Shown piece after piece: positions 1 through 10,411 of a DNA stretch of 64,000 nucleotides. Position 1 is the first letter of the stretch, and every line of letters starts with the position of its first letter. A model generated the notes under the pieces. The model did no database searches, was not told the origin of the DNA, and was given only the letters and a program-made list of their open reading frames with translations. The translations under genes and the position numbers were made by a program. Source of the stretch: Citrobacter freundii (lineage in GTDB: Bacteria > Pseudomonadota > Gammaproteobacteria > Enterobacterales > Enterobacteriaceae); assembly GCF_011077955.1 (NCBI RefSeq), contig NZ_JAALBX010000009.1, positions 1-64,000 of the forward strand, given 5' to 3'.

Positions 1-69
1 GGTACGTCCGGCTTCGACGGACTTCAGAACGGAAATGATCTGGTGTTCGGTGAATCGGGCTTTACGCAT
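1..69 (-). CDS. IS3-family transposase OrfA, N-terminal part (runs off the window)
   Basis: The minus-strand reading from the ATG at 69 begins MRKARFTEHQIISVLK and continues to the window edge. This is the typical start of the small helix-turn-helix OrfA of IS3-family elements (the MRKARFTEHQI type), which binds the terminal repeats and is normally joined to OrfB by frameshifting. Only 23 codons are inside the window, so integrity cannot be judged. A purine-rich GAGGAGATCACC lies just upstream of the ATG and fits a ribosome binding site. The family assignment rests on this short but characteristic start. Confidence 0.75.
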   Translation of the reverse strand, partial: MRKARFTEHQIISVLKSVEAGRT

Positions 70-388
70 GGTGATCTCCTCAGAAGACATAATCAGTATC
101 TCGGAAGATCTCTAAAAGTTAATGGGCCGTTTTGCCGGGATGCTTACACAATTAGCCCTCCATTTATTTGATAGACTATGAAGCTTATTTATTCTTGCAA
201 CGCCTTTTGTCATTCAAGGTGTTAACACCTTACAAGTGGAATGATATTATTTAACCCATATGAGTTTTAAATTTTATATTTCTCATCCCGCTCAGGAAAT
301 ATATTTTGTTTAGTTATTTTTTAACTTCCAATTGCACATGCCGAAGCAGAATGAAAACTGATTTGTAAGCTCCTGGCAATTAGAGAAT
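70..388. other. IS leader and AT-rich spacer without genes
   Basis: The first part is the 5' leader of the IS transposase. Read on the minus strand, the element may begin near 148 with TGTAAGCATCCCGG, but the partner end is outside the window and the boundary is a guess. From about 150 to 388 the sequence is AT-rich and holds no convincing reading frame. Confidence 0.4.
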
Positions 389-418
389 AAAAAAGCAGGT
401 TTTATAACCTGCTTTTTT
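389..418 (-). terminator. Rho-independent terminator of the EVE-HNH gene
   Basis: Perfect 13-bp arms (389-401 and 406-418) around a TTAT loop, with A/T runs at both outer ends, so it can work in both directions. It sits 22 bp past the stop of the nuclease gene. Confidence 0.85.
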
Positions 419-440
419 AATCCTATACTGCCAACAAGTT

Positions 441-1226
441 TTAGTCATTAATCGACAGATTGACTGGTTTTAGAGGCTTGCGCAGTTCAGTACCATGATA
501 TTTTTCATATCGGGGTTCTAGCCTTGCTGATTCCGAAAGAATAATTCGGTTATCCTTAAAACTAAGATGATCGCTATCAAATAGCTTATGCAAATCCGCA
601 GCAAGTGCAATTCCATTTTCTACGCTTGGCAACCCCTTATCCGCATGCCTGATAATATGGCACGCTTCAACTGCTAAAGGACTACCTGTAATTGCGCACC
701 TACCGCCCCAGTTCAACATAACCGCTTTACGAAATTTACTCTGCTCACGACGAATTTTGACCATCCGCATACCATCTTCCCTTCGGTCAGTTATTTCATC
801 CTGCTCAGACTGGATAGCCACCAGAGAAATGAGCGCTGACACTATTTTCTTATCGAGGGGAGCTTCTAAAGAGGCACCTTGATGGCAGAAGTGACGTTTA
901 AAATTAGTCCACGGTTCTTTTCGCGTACTTAGTGGAAGTAGATCACTAATTCTTGATTCATCTATAGGCAGGTAAGCATCAAGCTCAGATAAGTCTTTAA
1001 GTTTCACTCGATATTGATAATCATTATCTGGTTCTTCATAGGTGCCCGTGATTTCAAATAAGCCACAGAACTGAAAGTTTAGAGAACCAGTTAACTTTTG
1101 TATAACAAAAAGACGGTCTCCAGATTTGACTTGACTGATTTTCCATTTCTCCCCTACTCCATATCCTTTGCTGAAATCAAAATCTTTTTTATTTTTGGGA
1201 CCGTGATACGCATAAAAATATTGCAT
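441..1226 (-). CDS. EVE-like plus HNH endonuclease, probable modification-dependent restriction enzyme
   Basis: 261 residues with two parts. Residues 1-90 (MQYFYAYHGPKN..., GDRLFVIQ, FCGLFEITGTY) resemble an EVE/PUA-like fold, a family that reads modified bases. Residues 150-220 form an HNH_2-type nuclease with H190 (EACHIIRHAD), N204 (ENGIAL) and H213 (LHKLFD), so the catalytic set looks complete. AAAGGA about 11 nt upstream of the ATG supports the start. The gene stands alone, with its own terminator and no methyltransferase beside it, between an IS fragment and phage relics. That context fits a solitary type IV-like defence gene acquired by transfer. The domain calls are from sequence patterns; specificity for 5-methylcytosine or another base is inference. 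Confidence 0.7.
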   Translation of the reverse strand: MQYFYAYHGPKNKKDFDFSKGYGVGEKWKISQVKSGDRLFVIQKLTGSLNFQFCGLFEITGTYEEPDNDYQYRVKLKDLSELDAYLPIDESRISDLLPLSTRKEPWTNFKRHFCHQGASLEAPLDKKIVSALISLVAIQSEQDEITDRREDGMRMVKIRREQSKFRKAVMLNWGGRCAITGSPLAVEACHIIRHADKGLPSVENGIALAADLHKLFDSDHLSFKDNRIILSESARLEPRYEKYHGTELRKPLKPVNLSIND

Positions 1227-1314
1227 GTTCGTTCTATTCCTTTAAAAACCCAACAAACAAATATTATCGGCATTCCTATGCCAAACCTTAACTTTTAAAT
1301 GCGTCAAGCCGATT

Positions 1315-1497
1315 CTAAAGCGTGACCTTTCGATCGTCTTTCATTTCTGGGATTTTCCGCTGTGCACCCTCCAGCGCCTCTACCAGCGCCTCGACGGTTT
1401 CCAACGCGAAACTGCGCTGCGTAGCGTTGATAGTATTGATGCGCTCGATTGACGTTTCAGGTCCAAAGTCCGACATTGCTTTGCGGGTTGTGTTCAT
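1315..1497 (-). CDS. Small phage-type hypothetical protein
   Basis: 60 residues (MNTTRKAMSDFGPETSIERI...), rich in charged residues and with a helical central stretch (ALETVEALVEALEG). The ATG at 1497 overlaps the stop of the upstream relic as ATGA, a coupling typical of compact phage gene blocks. I do not recognise a family. The neighbouring ASCH-like relic and broken integrase suggest a prophage remnant, so the gene may have no function now. Confidence 0.5.
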   Translation of the reverse strand: MNTTRKAMSDFGPETSIERINTINATQRSFALETVEALVEALEGAQRKIPEMKDDRKVTL

Positions 1498-1784
1498 GCT
1501 GCGCTCCCGTCGATACGTTTGGACTCGATAACCCATACCCACGGGCTATGCTGCCAACTTTTAGCGCCGTAAATTGACTGCCAGAGATTTGTGAAACTGT
1601 TGCCAGGACGGTCAAACCATTCGTGAACGTCATTCAAATTATCCGCCAGGTAATTGCAATAGGTTGGGTCAATGACTGGCGCACTGTTTCTATGACAAAT
1701 ACCTACAGCCAAAGCGTCTTGCTCACTGATACTATTTAACCACTCCACACGCACATCGGTGATTTCCAGGGAAATACGGCTGGC
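1494..1784 (-). pseudogene. C-terminal relic of a phage protein with an ASCH-like end
   Basis: The open stretch reads SRISLEITDVRVEWLNSISE and ends NPWVW-type (SPWVWVIESKRI). Lambdoid phages carry proteins with this ending (EITDVRVERLQDISE and NPWVWVIEFKRI in my memory of the family). An in-frame TGA lies directly upstream at 1785-1787 and no start codon with a ribosome site is seen, so the N-terminal half has been lost. About 96 codons remain. It is coupled by ATGA to the next small phage gene. Confidence 0.6.
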
Positions 1785-1981
1785 TCATTACGGCATGTGA
1801 ATTGATGGTGTCCACATGATGGTGTCGTAAAAACCATCCTCAAGGTCTGCACGTCTGTGAGTTGCGCAGTAAGCAAGGGTAGATTTAGAGGATAAACCGC
1901 TAGCGAAAGTCTCCCGCACCCAGATGCGGTCGCCTCGCTGACCGAACGGGCAAAGTATGGCCGCAAGGAGGCAACCTACAT

Positions 1982-2844
1982 AGCTATCAAACCCTGAAGA
2001 GGGGCCAGCGGACGCCGGTCAAAGGTCGGTCGGCGCGGACGGTGAATAACTACATGATGGTGATGTCTTTCATGTTCCAGTTTGCCACCGAAAGCGGCTA
2101 TATAAAGAAGAACCCGTTTGATGGCATCGACTTTCTGAAGAAGGCGAAGGCCGTTCCGGATCCGCTAACCCGGGACGAGTTCGTAAGACTCATAGATGCC
2201 TGTTACAACCAGCAGATAAAGAACTTCTGGTCACTGGCGGTGTATACAGGGATGCGACACGAAGAGTTATGTGGGCTGGCGTGGGAGGATATCGACCTGA
2301 AGGCGGGCACCTTAATGGTCAGAAGGAATCACACACTAACTAAAGAATTTACCCTGCCAAAAACGGATGCGGGCACAGACAGGGTTATTCACCTGATCCA
2401 ACCTGCGATTGATGTTCTGAAAAGCCAGGCGGAAATGACACGACTCGGTAAGCAGCATCAGGTTGAAGTGAAATTGCGGGAGTACGGCCGGACAACCTCT
2501 CACCCCTGCACTTTCGTCTTCAACCCACAGGCTAATGCAACAAACGGGATCGCCGGCCACCATTACGCGGTTGGCTCTGTATCACAGAGCTGGTAATCAG
2601 CGATGCGGCGAGCAGGTTACGTTACAGGAGAGCATACCAGTCACGGCATACCTATACTTGCTGGTCGTTAACAGCAGGAGCAGACCCGAACTTCATCGCG
2701 GCGCAAATGGGTCACACAAATGCGCAGATGGTGTATCAGGTTTACGGAGCCTGGATGTCGGATAACAATTCGGATCAGATTGCCATTCTGAACCAGAAAT
2801 TATCTGACTTTGCCCCACCCATGACCAAGGCTGTCGGATCGTAA
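1982..2844 (+). pseudogene. Broken phage tyrosine integrase
   Basis: A lambdoid-type tyrosine recombinase in pieces. The readable core begins YQTLKRGQRTPVKGRSARTV and continues through the core-binding part into the catalytic domain with the box I arginine (TGMRHEELCGLAWEDID). The frame is lost between about 2560 and 2640. The C-terminal motifs continue in another frame: RHTYTCW, then AAQMGHTNAQMVYQVYGAW carrying the late histidine and the tyrosine, ending at the TAA at 2842-2844. The N-terminal arm-binding domain is absent. It is a decayed prophage end, oriented toward fliE, whose stop lies 36 bp further on. Confidence 0.8.
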
Positions 2845-2879
2845 CTAGTATTTACTTACATATCATCAGGTTAGGCCAA

Positions 2880-3191
2880 CTACACCTGCATGTTCATCAT
2901 TTCTTGATAGGCCGAAACCAGTTTGTTTCTTACCTGAATGCCCATCTGCAGAGAAACCGATGATTTTTGCAAATCAACCATCACATCATTAAGGGATACG
3001 CCCGGCGCGCCGAGTGAAAACTGGTTCGCCTGCGCACGCGCGGCATTCTGGGTATCGCTAATGCGGCCAAGCGCGGCCTGAAGTTCACCGGCAAAGCTTA
3101 CGGCAGGCTGTGGTTGTACGGGCTTATTGCTCGCGGCAAGCATGGTGGCTTGCAGTTGCTGAACAACGCCTTCAATCCCCTGGATGGACAT
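2880..3191 (-). CDS. fliE: Flagellar hook-basal body protein FliE
   Basis: 103 residues, the usual length for enteric FliE, which joins the MS ring to the proximal rod and is exported through the flagellar gate. The start [14 protein letters not shown] is preceded by AGGAG at 7 nt spacing; a longer upstream frame lacks a site. The C-terminus [20 protein letters not shown] is the conserved helical end shared with rod proteins. It is divergent from fliF across 226 bp, where class 2 promoters for both would lie. Downstream it meets the phage scar. Confidence 0.97.
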   Translation of the reverse strand: MSIQGIEGVVQQLQATMLAASNKPVQPQPAVSFAGELQAALGRISDTQNAARAQANQFSLGAPGVSLNDVMVDLQKSSVSLQMGIQVRNKLVSAYQEMMNMQV

Positions 3192-3417
3192 GACACTACT
3201 CCTGGAACATTTCAAGTAGACGGAGGTTACCACTCTGTCAATAAGATAAAGGCGCTAAATAGACACTAAAAACTCATCTATTTGCTTCATCGAAATTTTC
3301 AGAAAGCCAAATAATGGCATCGCCATCATTGTGGAAGTTTTAGTGCACGTGCACCCGGGAGTCCGTCTTGCTTCATAACACCGAAAATGTTGTCCACGCT
3401 GAGCGTCGAGGTGCGCT

Positions 3418-5121
3418 ATGAATACTGCCACTCAGGCTCCAGCGCCAACAAATAAAGCCAACGAATGGTTAACCCGCCTGCGAGCTAACCCTCGTATTCC
3501 TTTGATGGTCGCCGGTGCGGCTGCGGTCGCTATTATTGTGGCCCTCGTCCTGTGGGCAAAAACCCCTGATTATCGGGTACTTTTCAGTAATCTCAGCGAG
3601 AAAGATGGCGGTGCCATCGTCACGCAGTTAACCCAAATGAATGTGCCCTACCGTTTCTCTGATAACGGCGGCGCCATCATGGTCCCTGCAGAAAACGTCT
3701 ATGATTTGCGTCTGCGCCTGGCCGGTATGGGTCTGCCAAAAGGCGGTGCGGTCGGCTTTGAATTGCTCGACCAGGAAAAATTCGGCATCAGCCAGTTCAG
3801 CGAGCAGGTGAACTACCAGCGCGCGCTCGAAGGCGAACTGTCTCGCACCATCGAAACGTTAGGCCCGGTAAAAACGTCTCGGGTTCATTTGGCCATGCCC
3901 AAACCCTCGCTGTTCGTACGCGAGCAAAAATCCCCTTCCGCCTCTATTACGGTGAACCTGGAACCAGGACGCGCCCTTGATGAAGGGCAAATCACCGCCA
4001 TTGTGCATATGGTTTCCAGCGCCGTCGCTGGTCTGCCGCCGGAAAACGTCACGGTTGTCGACCAGAGCGGTCATCTGTTGACTTCCTCCGGTAGCGCCGG
4101 ACGCGATCTTAATGATGCGCAGTTGAAATATGCCGCTGATGTTGAAAGCCGCGTACAGCGTCGCATCGAAGCCATTGTCGGTCCTATCGTGGGTAACGGG
4201 AATGTTCACGCGCAGGTCACCGCGCAGATCGATTTCGCCAGCAAAGAACAAACCGAAGAGCAGTATCGCCCGAACAGCGACCCAAGCCAGACTGCGGTAC
4301 GTTCTCGTCAGTTAAATACCAACGAACAGATTGGCAGCGGCTTGCCAGGTGGCGTGCCGGGCGCGCTGTCTAACCAGCCGGCGCCTGCGAATAACGCACC
4401 GATCGACACGCCGCCGGGCCAAAACCAGCCTAATAACGGGCAGGCTAACAACGCACAGGCTAATGGCCAGCGTACACAAACCAGCAGCGCTAATAACACC
4501 GTGCCACGTAACACCCAGCACGATGAAACCACTAACTACGAAGTCGATCGCACCATTCGCCACACCAAAATGAACACCGGTGATGTGCAGCGCCTGTCGG
4601 TTGCGGTGGTTGTCAATTACCGAACGCTGGCCGATGGCAAACCGTTGCCGCTCACAGCCGATCAGATGAAGCAAATTGAAAATCTGACGCGTGAAGCAAT
4701 GGGCTTTAGCGAATCGCGCGGCGATACGCTGAATGTCGTGAACTCACCGTTCACGGAAACGCTGGAAACGGGCGGTCAGTTACCGTTCTGGCAACAGCAG
4801 ACCTTTATCGACCAGATGCTGTCCGCAGGTCGTTGGCTGATTGTTCTGATTGTCGCCTGGCTGTTGTGGCGCAAAGCGGTGCGCCCGCACTTGCAGCGCC
4901 GTACTGAAGAGGCTAAAGCCGTTACGGAAGTGGCGAGCCAGCAAAAAGAGATGGAAGACGCGGTGGAAGTTCGCCTCACTCGCGACGAGCAATCCCAGCA
5001 ACGTCGTACCAATCAGCGCCTGAGCGCTGAGGTGATGAGCCAGCGTATCCGTGAAATGTCAGATAACGATCCGCGCGTGGTTGCGCTGGTCATTCGCCAG
5101 TGGATGAGTAACGAACTATGA
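3418..5121 (+). CDS. fliF: Flagellar MS-ring protein FliF
   Basis: 567 residues. It forms the inner-membrane MS ring on which the rotor and export gate are built. A first membrane segment spans about residues 27-47, followed by the ring-building motifs, a proline/asparagine/glutamine-rich periplasmic linker around 310-370, a second membrane segment near 455-478 ([14 protein letters not shown]) and a charged cytoplasmic tail that binds FliG. It is the first gene of fliFGHIJK and overlaps fliG by 4 bp (ATGA), so the two are translationally coupled. No defects seen. Confidence 0.98.
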   Translation: MNTATQAPAPTNKANEWLTRLRANPRIPLMVAGAAAVAIIVALVLWAKTPDYRVLFSNLSEKDGGAIVTQLTQMNVPYRFSDNGGAIMVPAENVYDLRLRLAGMGLPKGGAVGFELLDQEKFGISQFSEQVNYQRALEGELSRTIETLGPVKTSRVHLAMPKPSLFVREQKSPSASITVNLEPGRALDEGQITAIVHMVSSAVAGLPPENVTVVDQSGHLLTSSGSAGRDLNDAQLKYAADVESRVQRRIEAIVGPIVGNGNVHAQVTAQIDFASKEQTEEQYRPNSDPSQTAVRSRQLNTNEQIGSGLPGGVPGALSNQPAPANNAPIDTPPGQNQPNNGQANNAQANGQRTQTSSANNTVPRNTQHDETTNYEVDRTIRHTKMNTGDVQRLSVAVVVNYRTLADGKPLPLTADQMKQIENLTREAMGFSESRGDTLNVVNSPFTETLETGGQLPFWQQQTFIDQMLSAGRWLIVLIVAWLLWRKAVRPHLQRRTEEAKAVTEVASQQKEMEDAVEVRLTRDEQSQQRRTNQRLSAEVMSQRIREMSDNDPRVVALVIRQWMSNEL

Positions 5122-6113
5122 GTGAATTGAGCGGTACCGATAAAAGCGCCATTTTGCTGATGACCATCGGCGAAGACCGTGCTGCAGAGGTGTTCAAACA
5201 CCTCTCTGCGCGCGAGGTCCAGCACGTCAGCGCCGCGATGGCTAACGTGCGCCAAATTTCCAATAAGCAACTGACCGACGTGTTGCAGGAGTTTGAGCAA
5301 GAAGCCGAACAGTTCGCGGCGCTGAGCGTCAACGCCAACGACTATCTGCGTTCTGTGCTGGTTAAAGCGCTGGGCGAAGAACGCGCCTCCAGCCTGCTTG
5401 AGGATATTCTCGATACCAAAGAGAGTACCTCGGGGATGGAAACGCTCAACTTTATGGAACCGCAGAGCGCGGCCGATCTTATTCGCGACGAACACCCGCA
5501 GATTATCGCGACCATTCTGGTGCACCTCAAACGTGGCCAGGCGGCAGATATTCTGGCGCTGTTCGACGAACGTCTGCGCCACGATGTGATGCTGCGTATC
5601 GCTACCTTCGGCGGCGTACAGCCAGCCGCACTGGCGGAACTGACCGAGGTGCTCAACAACCTGCTCGACGGCCAGAACCTCAAGCGCAGCAAAATGGGCG
5701 GCGTAAGAACCGCAGCCGAAATTATCAACCTGATGAAAACGCAGCAGGAAGAAGCGGTTATTACGGCGGTGCGCGAGTTCGACGGCGATCTGGCGCAAAA
5801 AATTATCGACGAAATGTTCCTGTTCGAAAACCTGGTGGAAGTCGACGATCGCAGTATCCAGCGCCTGTTGCAGGAAGTGGATTCCGAATCGTTGCTGGTG
5901 GCACTCAAAGGTGCGGAACAGCCGCTGCGCGAGAAATTCCTGCGCAATATGTCTCAACGTGCTGCAGATATTCTCCGCGACGATCTGGCAAACCGCGGTC
6001 CGGTACGTCTGTCCCAGGTGGAGAACGAGCAGAAAGCAATTCTGTTGATCGTTCGTCGTCTGGCGGAAACCGGCGAGATGGTTATAGGCAGCGGCGAGGA
6101 TACCTATGTCTAA
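5118..6113 (+). CDS. fliG: Flagellar motor switch protein FliG
   Basis: 331 residues, standard length. FliG binds the FliF tail, links to FliM and carries the torque-generating charges that face MotA. The EHPQ motif is at residues 125-128 ([12 protein letters not shown]). The C-terminal torque helix region with alternating acidic and basic residues ([18 protein letters not shown]) is intact. It overlaps fliF upstream and fliH downstream (8 bp), consistent with one operon and tight stoichiometry. Confidence 0.98.
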   Translation: MSELSGTDKSAILLMTIGEDRAAEVFKHLSAREVQHVSAAMANVRQISNKQLTDVLQEFEQEAEQFAALSVNANDYLRSVLVKALGEERASSLLEDILDTKESTSGMETLNFMEPQSAADLIRDEHPQIIATILVHLKRGQAADILALFDERLRHDVMLRIATFGGVQPAALAELTEVLNNLLDGQNLKRSKMGGVRTAAEIINLMKTQQEEAVITAVREFDGDLAQKIIDEMFLFENLVEVDDRSIQRLLQEVDSESLLVALKGAEQPLREKFLRNMSQRAADILRDDLANRGPVRLSQVENEQKAILLIVRRLAETGEMVIGSGEDTYV

Positions 6114-6801
6114 TCAACCAGCCTGGCAGCGTTGGCTGCCTGACGATCTCGCCCCGCCCATGCAGGAATTTGTGCTCTCTGAAGCGGTGGAGCCCGGTGT
6201 GGAGCTTACCGCCGCCCAGCAGGAGCAGGTTCTGCAACAACAGTTGGCCATGCTTCAAACACAGGCCCACCAACAGGGCTTTAACGCAGGCGTAGAAGAA
6301 GGCCGTACGCAGGGTTTTGAACAAGGCCGCCAGGAAGGTTACCAGTTAGGCATAGAGCAAGGCATGACGGAAGCGCGCAATCAACAAGCGCCGGTACACG
6401 CCAGAATGCAACTCCTCGTGAGCGAATTCCAAAATACGCTTGATGCACTCGATAGCGTGATTGCCTCGCGTTTGATGCAGATGGCGCTTGAAGCCGCGCG
6501 CCAGGTAATAGGCCAGGCGGCAGGCGTTGATAACAACGCGCTTATCAAACAAATTCAAATGCTGTTACAGCAAGAACCGCTGTTCAGCGGCAAACCGCAG
6601 TTGCGCGTCCATCCTGATGATTTGCAGCGTGTGGAAGATATGCTCGGCGCGACCCTAAGCCTGCATGGCTGGCGGCTGCGCGGCGATCCGACGCTGCATC
6701 CTGGCGGATGCAAAGTGTCGGCGGACGAAGGCGATCTTGACGCCAGCGTGGCGACCCGTTGGCAGGAACTCTGCCGCCTTGCCGCCCCAGGAGTGGTGTA
6801 A
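6106..6801 (+). CDS. fliH: Flagellar export ATPase regulator FliH
   Basis: 231 residues. FliH holds the FliI ATPase inactive and brings it to the export gate. A striking uninterrupted GxxxG ladder has glycine at residues 58, 62, 66, 70, 74, 78, 82 and 86, the helix-packing repeat characteristic of the family. The C-terminal globular part that contacts FliI follows. The stop TAA shares its last A with the ATG of fliI (TAATG). No anomalies. Confidence 0.97.
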   Translation: MSNQPAWQRWLPDDLAPPMQEFVLSEAVEPGVELTAAQQEQVLQQQLAMLQTQAHQQGFNAGVEEGRTQGFEQGRQEGYQLGIEQGMTEARNQQAPVHARMQLLVSEFQNTLDALDSVIASRLMQMALEAARQVIGQAAGVDNNALIKQIQMLLQQEPLFSGKPQLRVHPDDLQRVEDMLGATLSLHGWRLRGDPTLHPGGCKVSADEGDLDASVATRWQELCRLAAPGVV

Positions 6802-8171
6802 TGACCGCCCGGCTCACCCGATGGCTGGCGTCTCTTGACGCGTTTGAAGCCAAAATCGCCCTGTTACCTCCGGTACGTCGTTACGGAAGGTTGGTCCGCG
6901 CGACTGGCCTTGTGCTGGAAGCTACCGGTCTGCAACTCCCGCTTGGCGCGACGTGCATTATCGAACGCCAGAGCGGGAGCAAAATTCAGGAAGTAGAAAG
7001 CGAAGTGGTGGGCTTTAACGGCCAAAAATTATTTTTAATGCCGCTTGAAGAAGTAGAAGGCATTTTACCCGGCGCCCGGGTTTATGCCCGCCATGCCACC
7101 GGCGATAACCTGCAAAGCGGCAAACAATTGCCGCTGGGCCCGGAGCTGTTAGGCCGCGTGCTGGACGGCAGCGGTAAACCGCTCGATGGCCTGCCAGCGC
7201 CGGAAACGGAATGTACCGGTGCGCTTATTACTCCGCCGTTTAACCCGCTGCAACGTACCCCAATTGAAGACGTACTGGACGTGGGGGTTCGCCCGATTAA
7301 CGCCCTGCTTACTGTCGGACGCGGTCAGCGTATGGGTCTGTTCGCCGGCTCCGGCGTCGGTAAAAGCGTGCTGTTAGGCATGATGGCCCGTTACACCCAG
7401 GCGGATGTCATTGTCGTCGGTCTGATTGGCGAGCGTGGCCGCGAAGTAAAAGATTTTATCGAAAACATCTTAGGCCCTGAAGGGCGCGCCCGCTCGGTGG
7501 TTATCGCCGCGCCGGCGGATGTCTCTCCCCTGCTGCGTATGCAGGGTGCGGCCTATGCCACGCGCATCGCCGAAGATTTCCGCGATCGCGGTCAGCATGT
7601 GCTGCTGATTATGGACTCCCTGACCCGCTACGCCATGGCCCAGCGTGAAATCGCTCTTGCCATCGGCGAGCCACCCGCGACTAAAGGTTATCCGCCTTCC
7701 GTCTTCGCCAAACTGCCAGCGCTGGTGGAACGCGCGGGCAACGGCATTACCGGCGGCGGTTCGGTCACCGCATTTTATACCGTCCTGACGGAAGGTGATG
7801 ACCAACAGGATCCGATTGCCGATTCCGCACGAGCCATTCTCGACGGGCACATTGTGCTCTCGCGCCAGTTGGCGGAAGCGGGCCACTATCCGGCTATCGA
7901 TATTGAAGCGTCCATCAGCCGTGCAATGACTGCGCTTATCTCCGAGCAGCACTACGCGCGGGTGCGGACGTTTAAGCAACTACTGTCGAGTTTTCAACGC
8001 AACCGCGATTTAGTCAGCGTGGGCGCGTACGCCAAAGGCAGCGATCCATTACTGGATAAGGCCATTATGCTCTGGCCGCAGCTGGAGGCATTTTTACAAC
8101 AAGGCATTTTCGAACGTGCCGACGTCGAGGACTCACTACAGGCACTGGAGTTGATCTTCCCGGCGATGTAA
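6801..8171 (+). CDS. fliI: Flagellar export ATPase FliI
   Basis: 456 residues from the ATG that overlaps the fliH stop; the longer frame from 6759 would read into fliH and is not used. It is a rotary-type ATPase related to the F1 beta subunit that powers early steps of flagellar protein export. The Walker A is at residues 183-189 (GSGVGKS), the Walker B region reads [11 protein letters not shown], and the family signature [12 protein letters not shown] is present. It is part of the fliFGHIJK operon. Confidence 0.98.
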   Translation: MTARLTRWLASLDAFEAKIALLPPVRRYGRLVRATGLVLEATGLQLPLGATCIIERQSGSKIQEVESEVVGFNGQKLFLMPLEEVEGILPGARVYARHATGDNLQSGKQLPLGPELLGRVLDGSGKPLDGLPAPETECTGALITPPFNPLQRTPIEDVLDVGVRPINALLTVGRGQRMGLFAGSGVGKSVLLGMMARYTQADVIVVGLIGERGREVKDFIENILGPEGRARSVVIAAPADVSPLLRMQGAAYATRIAEDFRDRGQHVLLIMDSLTRYAMAQREIALAIGEPPATKGYPPSVFAKLPALVERAGNGITGGGSVTAFYTVLTEGDDQQDPIADSARAILDGHIVLSRQLAEAGHYPAIDIEASISRAMTALISEQHYARVRTFKQLLSSFQRNRDLVSVGAYAKGSDPLLDKAIMLWPQLEAFLQQGIFERADVEDSLQALELIFPAM

Positions 8172-8192
8172 CAAAGCGTCAGTGAGGTAACC

Positions 8193-8636
8193 ATGAGTCA
8201 AAGCAATGCGCTTAGCACCTTAAAAGATCTTGCGGAAAAAGAAGTCGATGATGCCGCGTTGCGATTGGGTGAAATGCGGCGAGGATGCCAGCAGGCTCAG
8301 GAACAGCTTAATATGCTGATCGATTATCAGCATGAATACCGCAACAACCTGAATCAGGATATGAGTCAGGGCATTGCCAGTACCCGTTGGCAGAACTACC
8401 AGCAATTTATCCTGACGCTGGAAAAAGCCATCGACCAGCATCGCCAACAGTTAATGCAGTGGAATTCCAAAGTCGATCAGGCGTTGGGTTTCTGGAAAGA
8501 GAAAAAGCAGCGTTTGCAAGCATGGCAAACGCTTTCCGATCGCAAGTCCAACGCCGCGTTACTGGCGGAGAACCGGCTCGATCAAAAACGTATGGATGAG
8601 TTTGCGCAGCGCGCGTCATTTCGGAAAAGCGAATGA
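8193..8636 (+). CDS. fliJ: Flagellar export chaperone FliJ
   Basis: 147 residues, almost entirely alpha-helical and rich in Gln, Glu, Lys and Arg, as expected for the two-helix coiled coil of FliJ. The protein sits in the centre of the FliI hexamer, much like the gamma subunit of F1, and recycles export chaperones. A GTGAGGTAACC site precedes the ATG. It overlaps fliK by 4 bp. Confidence 0.96.
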   Translation: MSQSNALSTLKDLAEKEVDDAALRLGEMRRGCQQAQEQLNMLIDYQHEYRNNLNQDMSQGIASTRWQNYQQFILTLEKAIDQHRQQLMQWNSKVDQALGFWKEKKQRLQAWQTLSDRKSNAALLAENRLDQKRMDEFAQRASFRKSE

Positions 8637-9838
8637 TCACATTATCTAAAATTTTAGTGGCTCCTGAGAGTGAAGCGGCGACAAGCGTAGCTTCTGACAA
8701 AACCGCGCCGGAAACCGGGTCCTTTCTGGACTTGTTAAGCCAGGCGATCCCCGGCCTCGGCGAAGGCAAAGCGCTTAATCTTGATGCGCTCACCGCCGGC
8801 ACTCAAAAACTGGCGCTTAAGCCTGGCGACGTGGGTGACGCAGGCGAGCAGGCGGATAAAGATGCCAGTACGCTTCTCGACGCCTTGCTGGCAGGCCTTA
8901 ATGCGCCGGTTAACGCACAGCCGCAAACCGCTGATGGCCTGGAATCCGTCGCCCGGAATATTGCAGGCCTTAAAGACGATAAGAAACTGAACGAGCAGGA
9001 CATGGCGGCGTTAAGCGCCCTGTTCGCCATGTTGCCGCACCAGCAAACCGCGACGCTCAACACGGCGGATAGCCAGAGCCTGACCACCGCGAATATTGCC
9101 AGCGCCACCGGTATGCTTGCCAAAGCGGTTAACGGCGACGTTCCTGTGGATGGCAAAAGCGACGCGAAAGCACTTACCAACGGTGAAGGCGCTAACGTCC
9201 AGGCTCAACCTGCCGTCGCGGGCGTAACCGACCAACCACGCGATGTGGTGCACGCTGCGAACCATGCCGACAAACTGTTTCACGATTCCAATGCTAACAG
9301 CCCGGCTACCCCATCCGCGATGCAACCGATGGTAAGCAGCGCAACCACGACCGCCACGCCGGCTGCAAACGCGGCTATCGCCACGCCGCACACTGCGCTT
9401 TTGAACGCGCAGTTGGGCACTTCGGAGTGGCAGCACGCGTTGGGCCAACAGGTAACCCTGATGACCCGCAACGGTCAGCAGACCGCTGAGCTGCGCCTGA
9501 ATCCAGAGGCGCTGGGCCAGGTGCATATCACAATGAAAATTGACGATAATCTGGCGCAGATGCAGTTCGTTTCGCCGCACAGCCACGTGCGCGCCGCGCT
9601 GGAAGCCGCACTGCCAACCTTGCGCACCCAGCTTGCGGAAAGCGGCATTCAGCTCGGTCAAAGTGATATCAGCAATCAAAACTTCGCCGGACAGCAGCAA
9701 CAGCAAGGACAGTCGCAGCAGAGCGGATCACGTGGCGGCACGTTCAGTTTTGGCGGTCAAAACGATGAAGGTGTGGCAGCCCCTGCCAGCCTGCAACGCA
9801 TCGCCCGCGGCGACAATGCGGTAGATATCTTTGCCTAA
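8633..9838 (+). CDS. fliK: Flagellar hook-length control protein FliK
   Basis: 401 residues. It is an exported molecular ruler that measures the hook and switches export specificity through FlhB. The N-terminal two thirds are low-complexity, Ala/Thr/Gln-rich and poorly conserved. The C-terminal Flg_hook domain is clear: [20 protein letters not shown], then [21 protein letters not shown] Gln-rich tail follows. It is the last gene of the first fli operon; 101 bp separate it from fliL. Confidence 0.96.
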   Translation: MITLSKILVAPESEAATSVASDKTAPETGSFLDLLSQAIPGLGEGKALNLDALTAGTQKLALKPGDVGDAGEQADKDASTLLDALLAGLNAPVNAQPQTADGLESVARNIAGLKDDKKLNEQDMAALSALFAMLPHQQTATLNTADSQSLTTANIASATGMLAKAVNGDVPVDGKSDAKALTNGEGANVQAQPAVAGVTDQPRDVVHAANHADKLFHDSNANSPATPSAMQPMVSSATTTATPAANAAIATPHTALLNAQLGTSEWQHALGQQVTLMTRNGQQTAELRLNPEALGQVHITMKIDDNLAQMQFVSPHSHVRAALEAALPTLRTQLAESGIQLGQSDISNQNFAGQQQQQGQSQQSGSRGGTFSFGGQNDEGVAAPASLQRIARGDNAVDIFA

Positions 9839-9939
9839 CGCCTGAGGTAGCGTGAATATTCACGTCTTTTCCAGGCTTTAACCGCCCGCATACACGGGAT
9901 AATCAGTCCCTATGCAGTACTGATAGAGGAAAGGGTCAG

Positions 9940-10407
9940 ATGACTGACAGCGCAACTACTAAAAGCCGTAAACGCTCCATCTGGATCCCGTTACTGGTGC
10001 TCGTAACTCTTGCAGCCTGCGCAACCGCAGGTTACAGCTACTGGCGTATGCATGAAACGCCGAAAGAGGCTGTAAAAGCGGAACCCGAGCCGCCGCCAGT
10101 ACCGGTGTTTTATGCCCTGGATACGTTTACCGTTAACCTCGGCGACGCCGATCGTGTGCTTTACATCGGCATTACTTTGCGTCTTAAGGACGATCTTACG
10201 CGTCAGCGCCTGAGCGATTATCTACCGGAAATTCGCAGCCGCTTACTGCTGCTGTTCTCTCGCCAGAACGCGGATCAACTCGCGACTGACGAAGGTAAAC
10301 AGAAATTAGTCGAAGCCATTAAAGAGACGCTTGCACAGCCGCTGGTTGCAGGCCAACCCAAGCAGGTCGTCACCGACGTGCTGTACACAGCTTTTATTTT
10401 GCGGTAA
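9940..10407 (+). CDS. fliL: Flagellar basal body-associated protein FliL
   Basis: 155 residues. It is a single-pass inner-membrane protein around the stator and MS ring. A membrane segment at about residues 14-34 ([20 protein letters not shown]) is followed by a periplasmic domain with the family core [13 protein letters not shown]. An AGAGGAAAGGGTCAG site precedes the ATG. It is the first gene of fliLMNOPQR and probably has its own promoter in the preceding 101 bp, though I could not identify boxes with confidence. Confidence 0.97.
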   Translation: MTDSATTKSRKRSIWIPLLVLVTLAACATAGYSYWRMHETPKEAVKAEPEPPPVPVFYALDTFTVNLGDADRVLYIGITLRLKDDLTRQRLSDYLPEIRSRLLLLFSRQNADQLATDEGKQKLVEAIKETLAQPLVAGQPKQVVTDVLYTAFILR

Positions 10408-10411
10408 CCCC

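Noticed and set aside
5013..5957. A 314-codon open frame antisense to fliG
   Set aside because: It lies wholly opposite a conserved gene, has no ribosome site, and its His/Gln/Arg-rich content is the usual shadow of a high-GC third codon position.
9838..9939. Flagellar sigma-28 promoter before fliL
   Set aside because: CGGGATAA loosely resembles the -10 element, but the -35 part does not match TAAAGTTT, so I do not list it.
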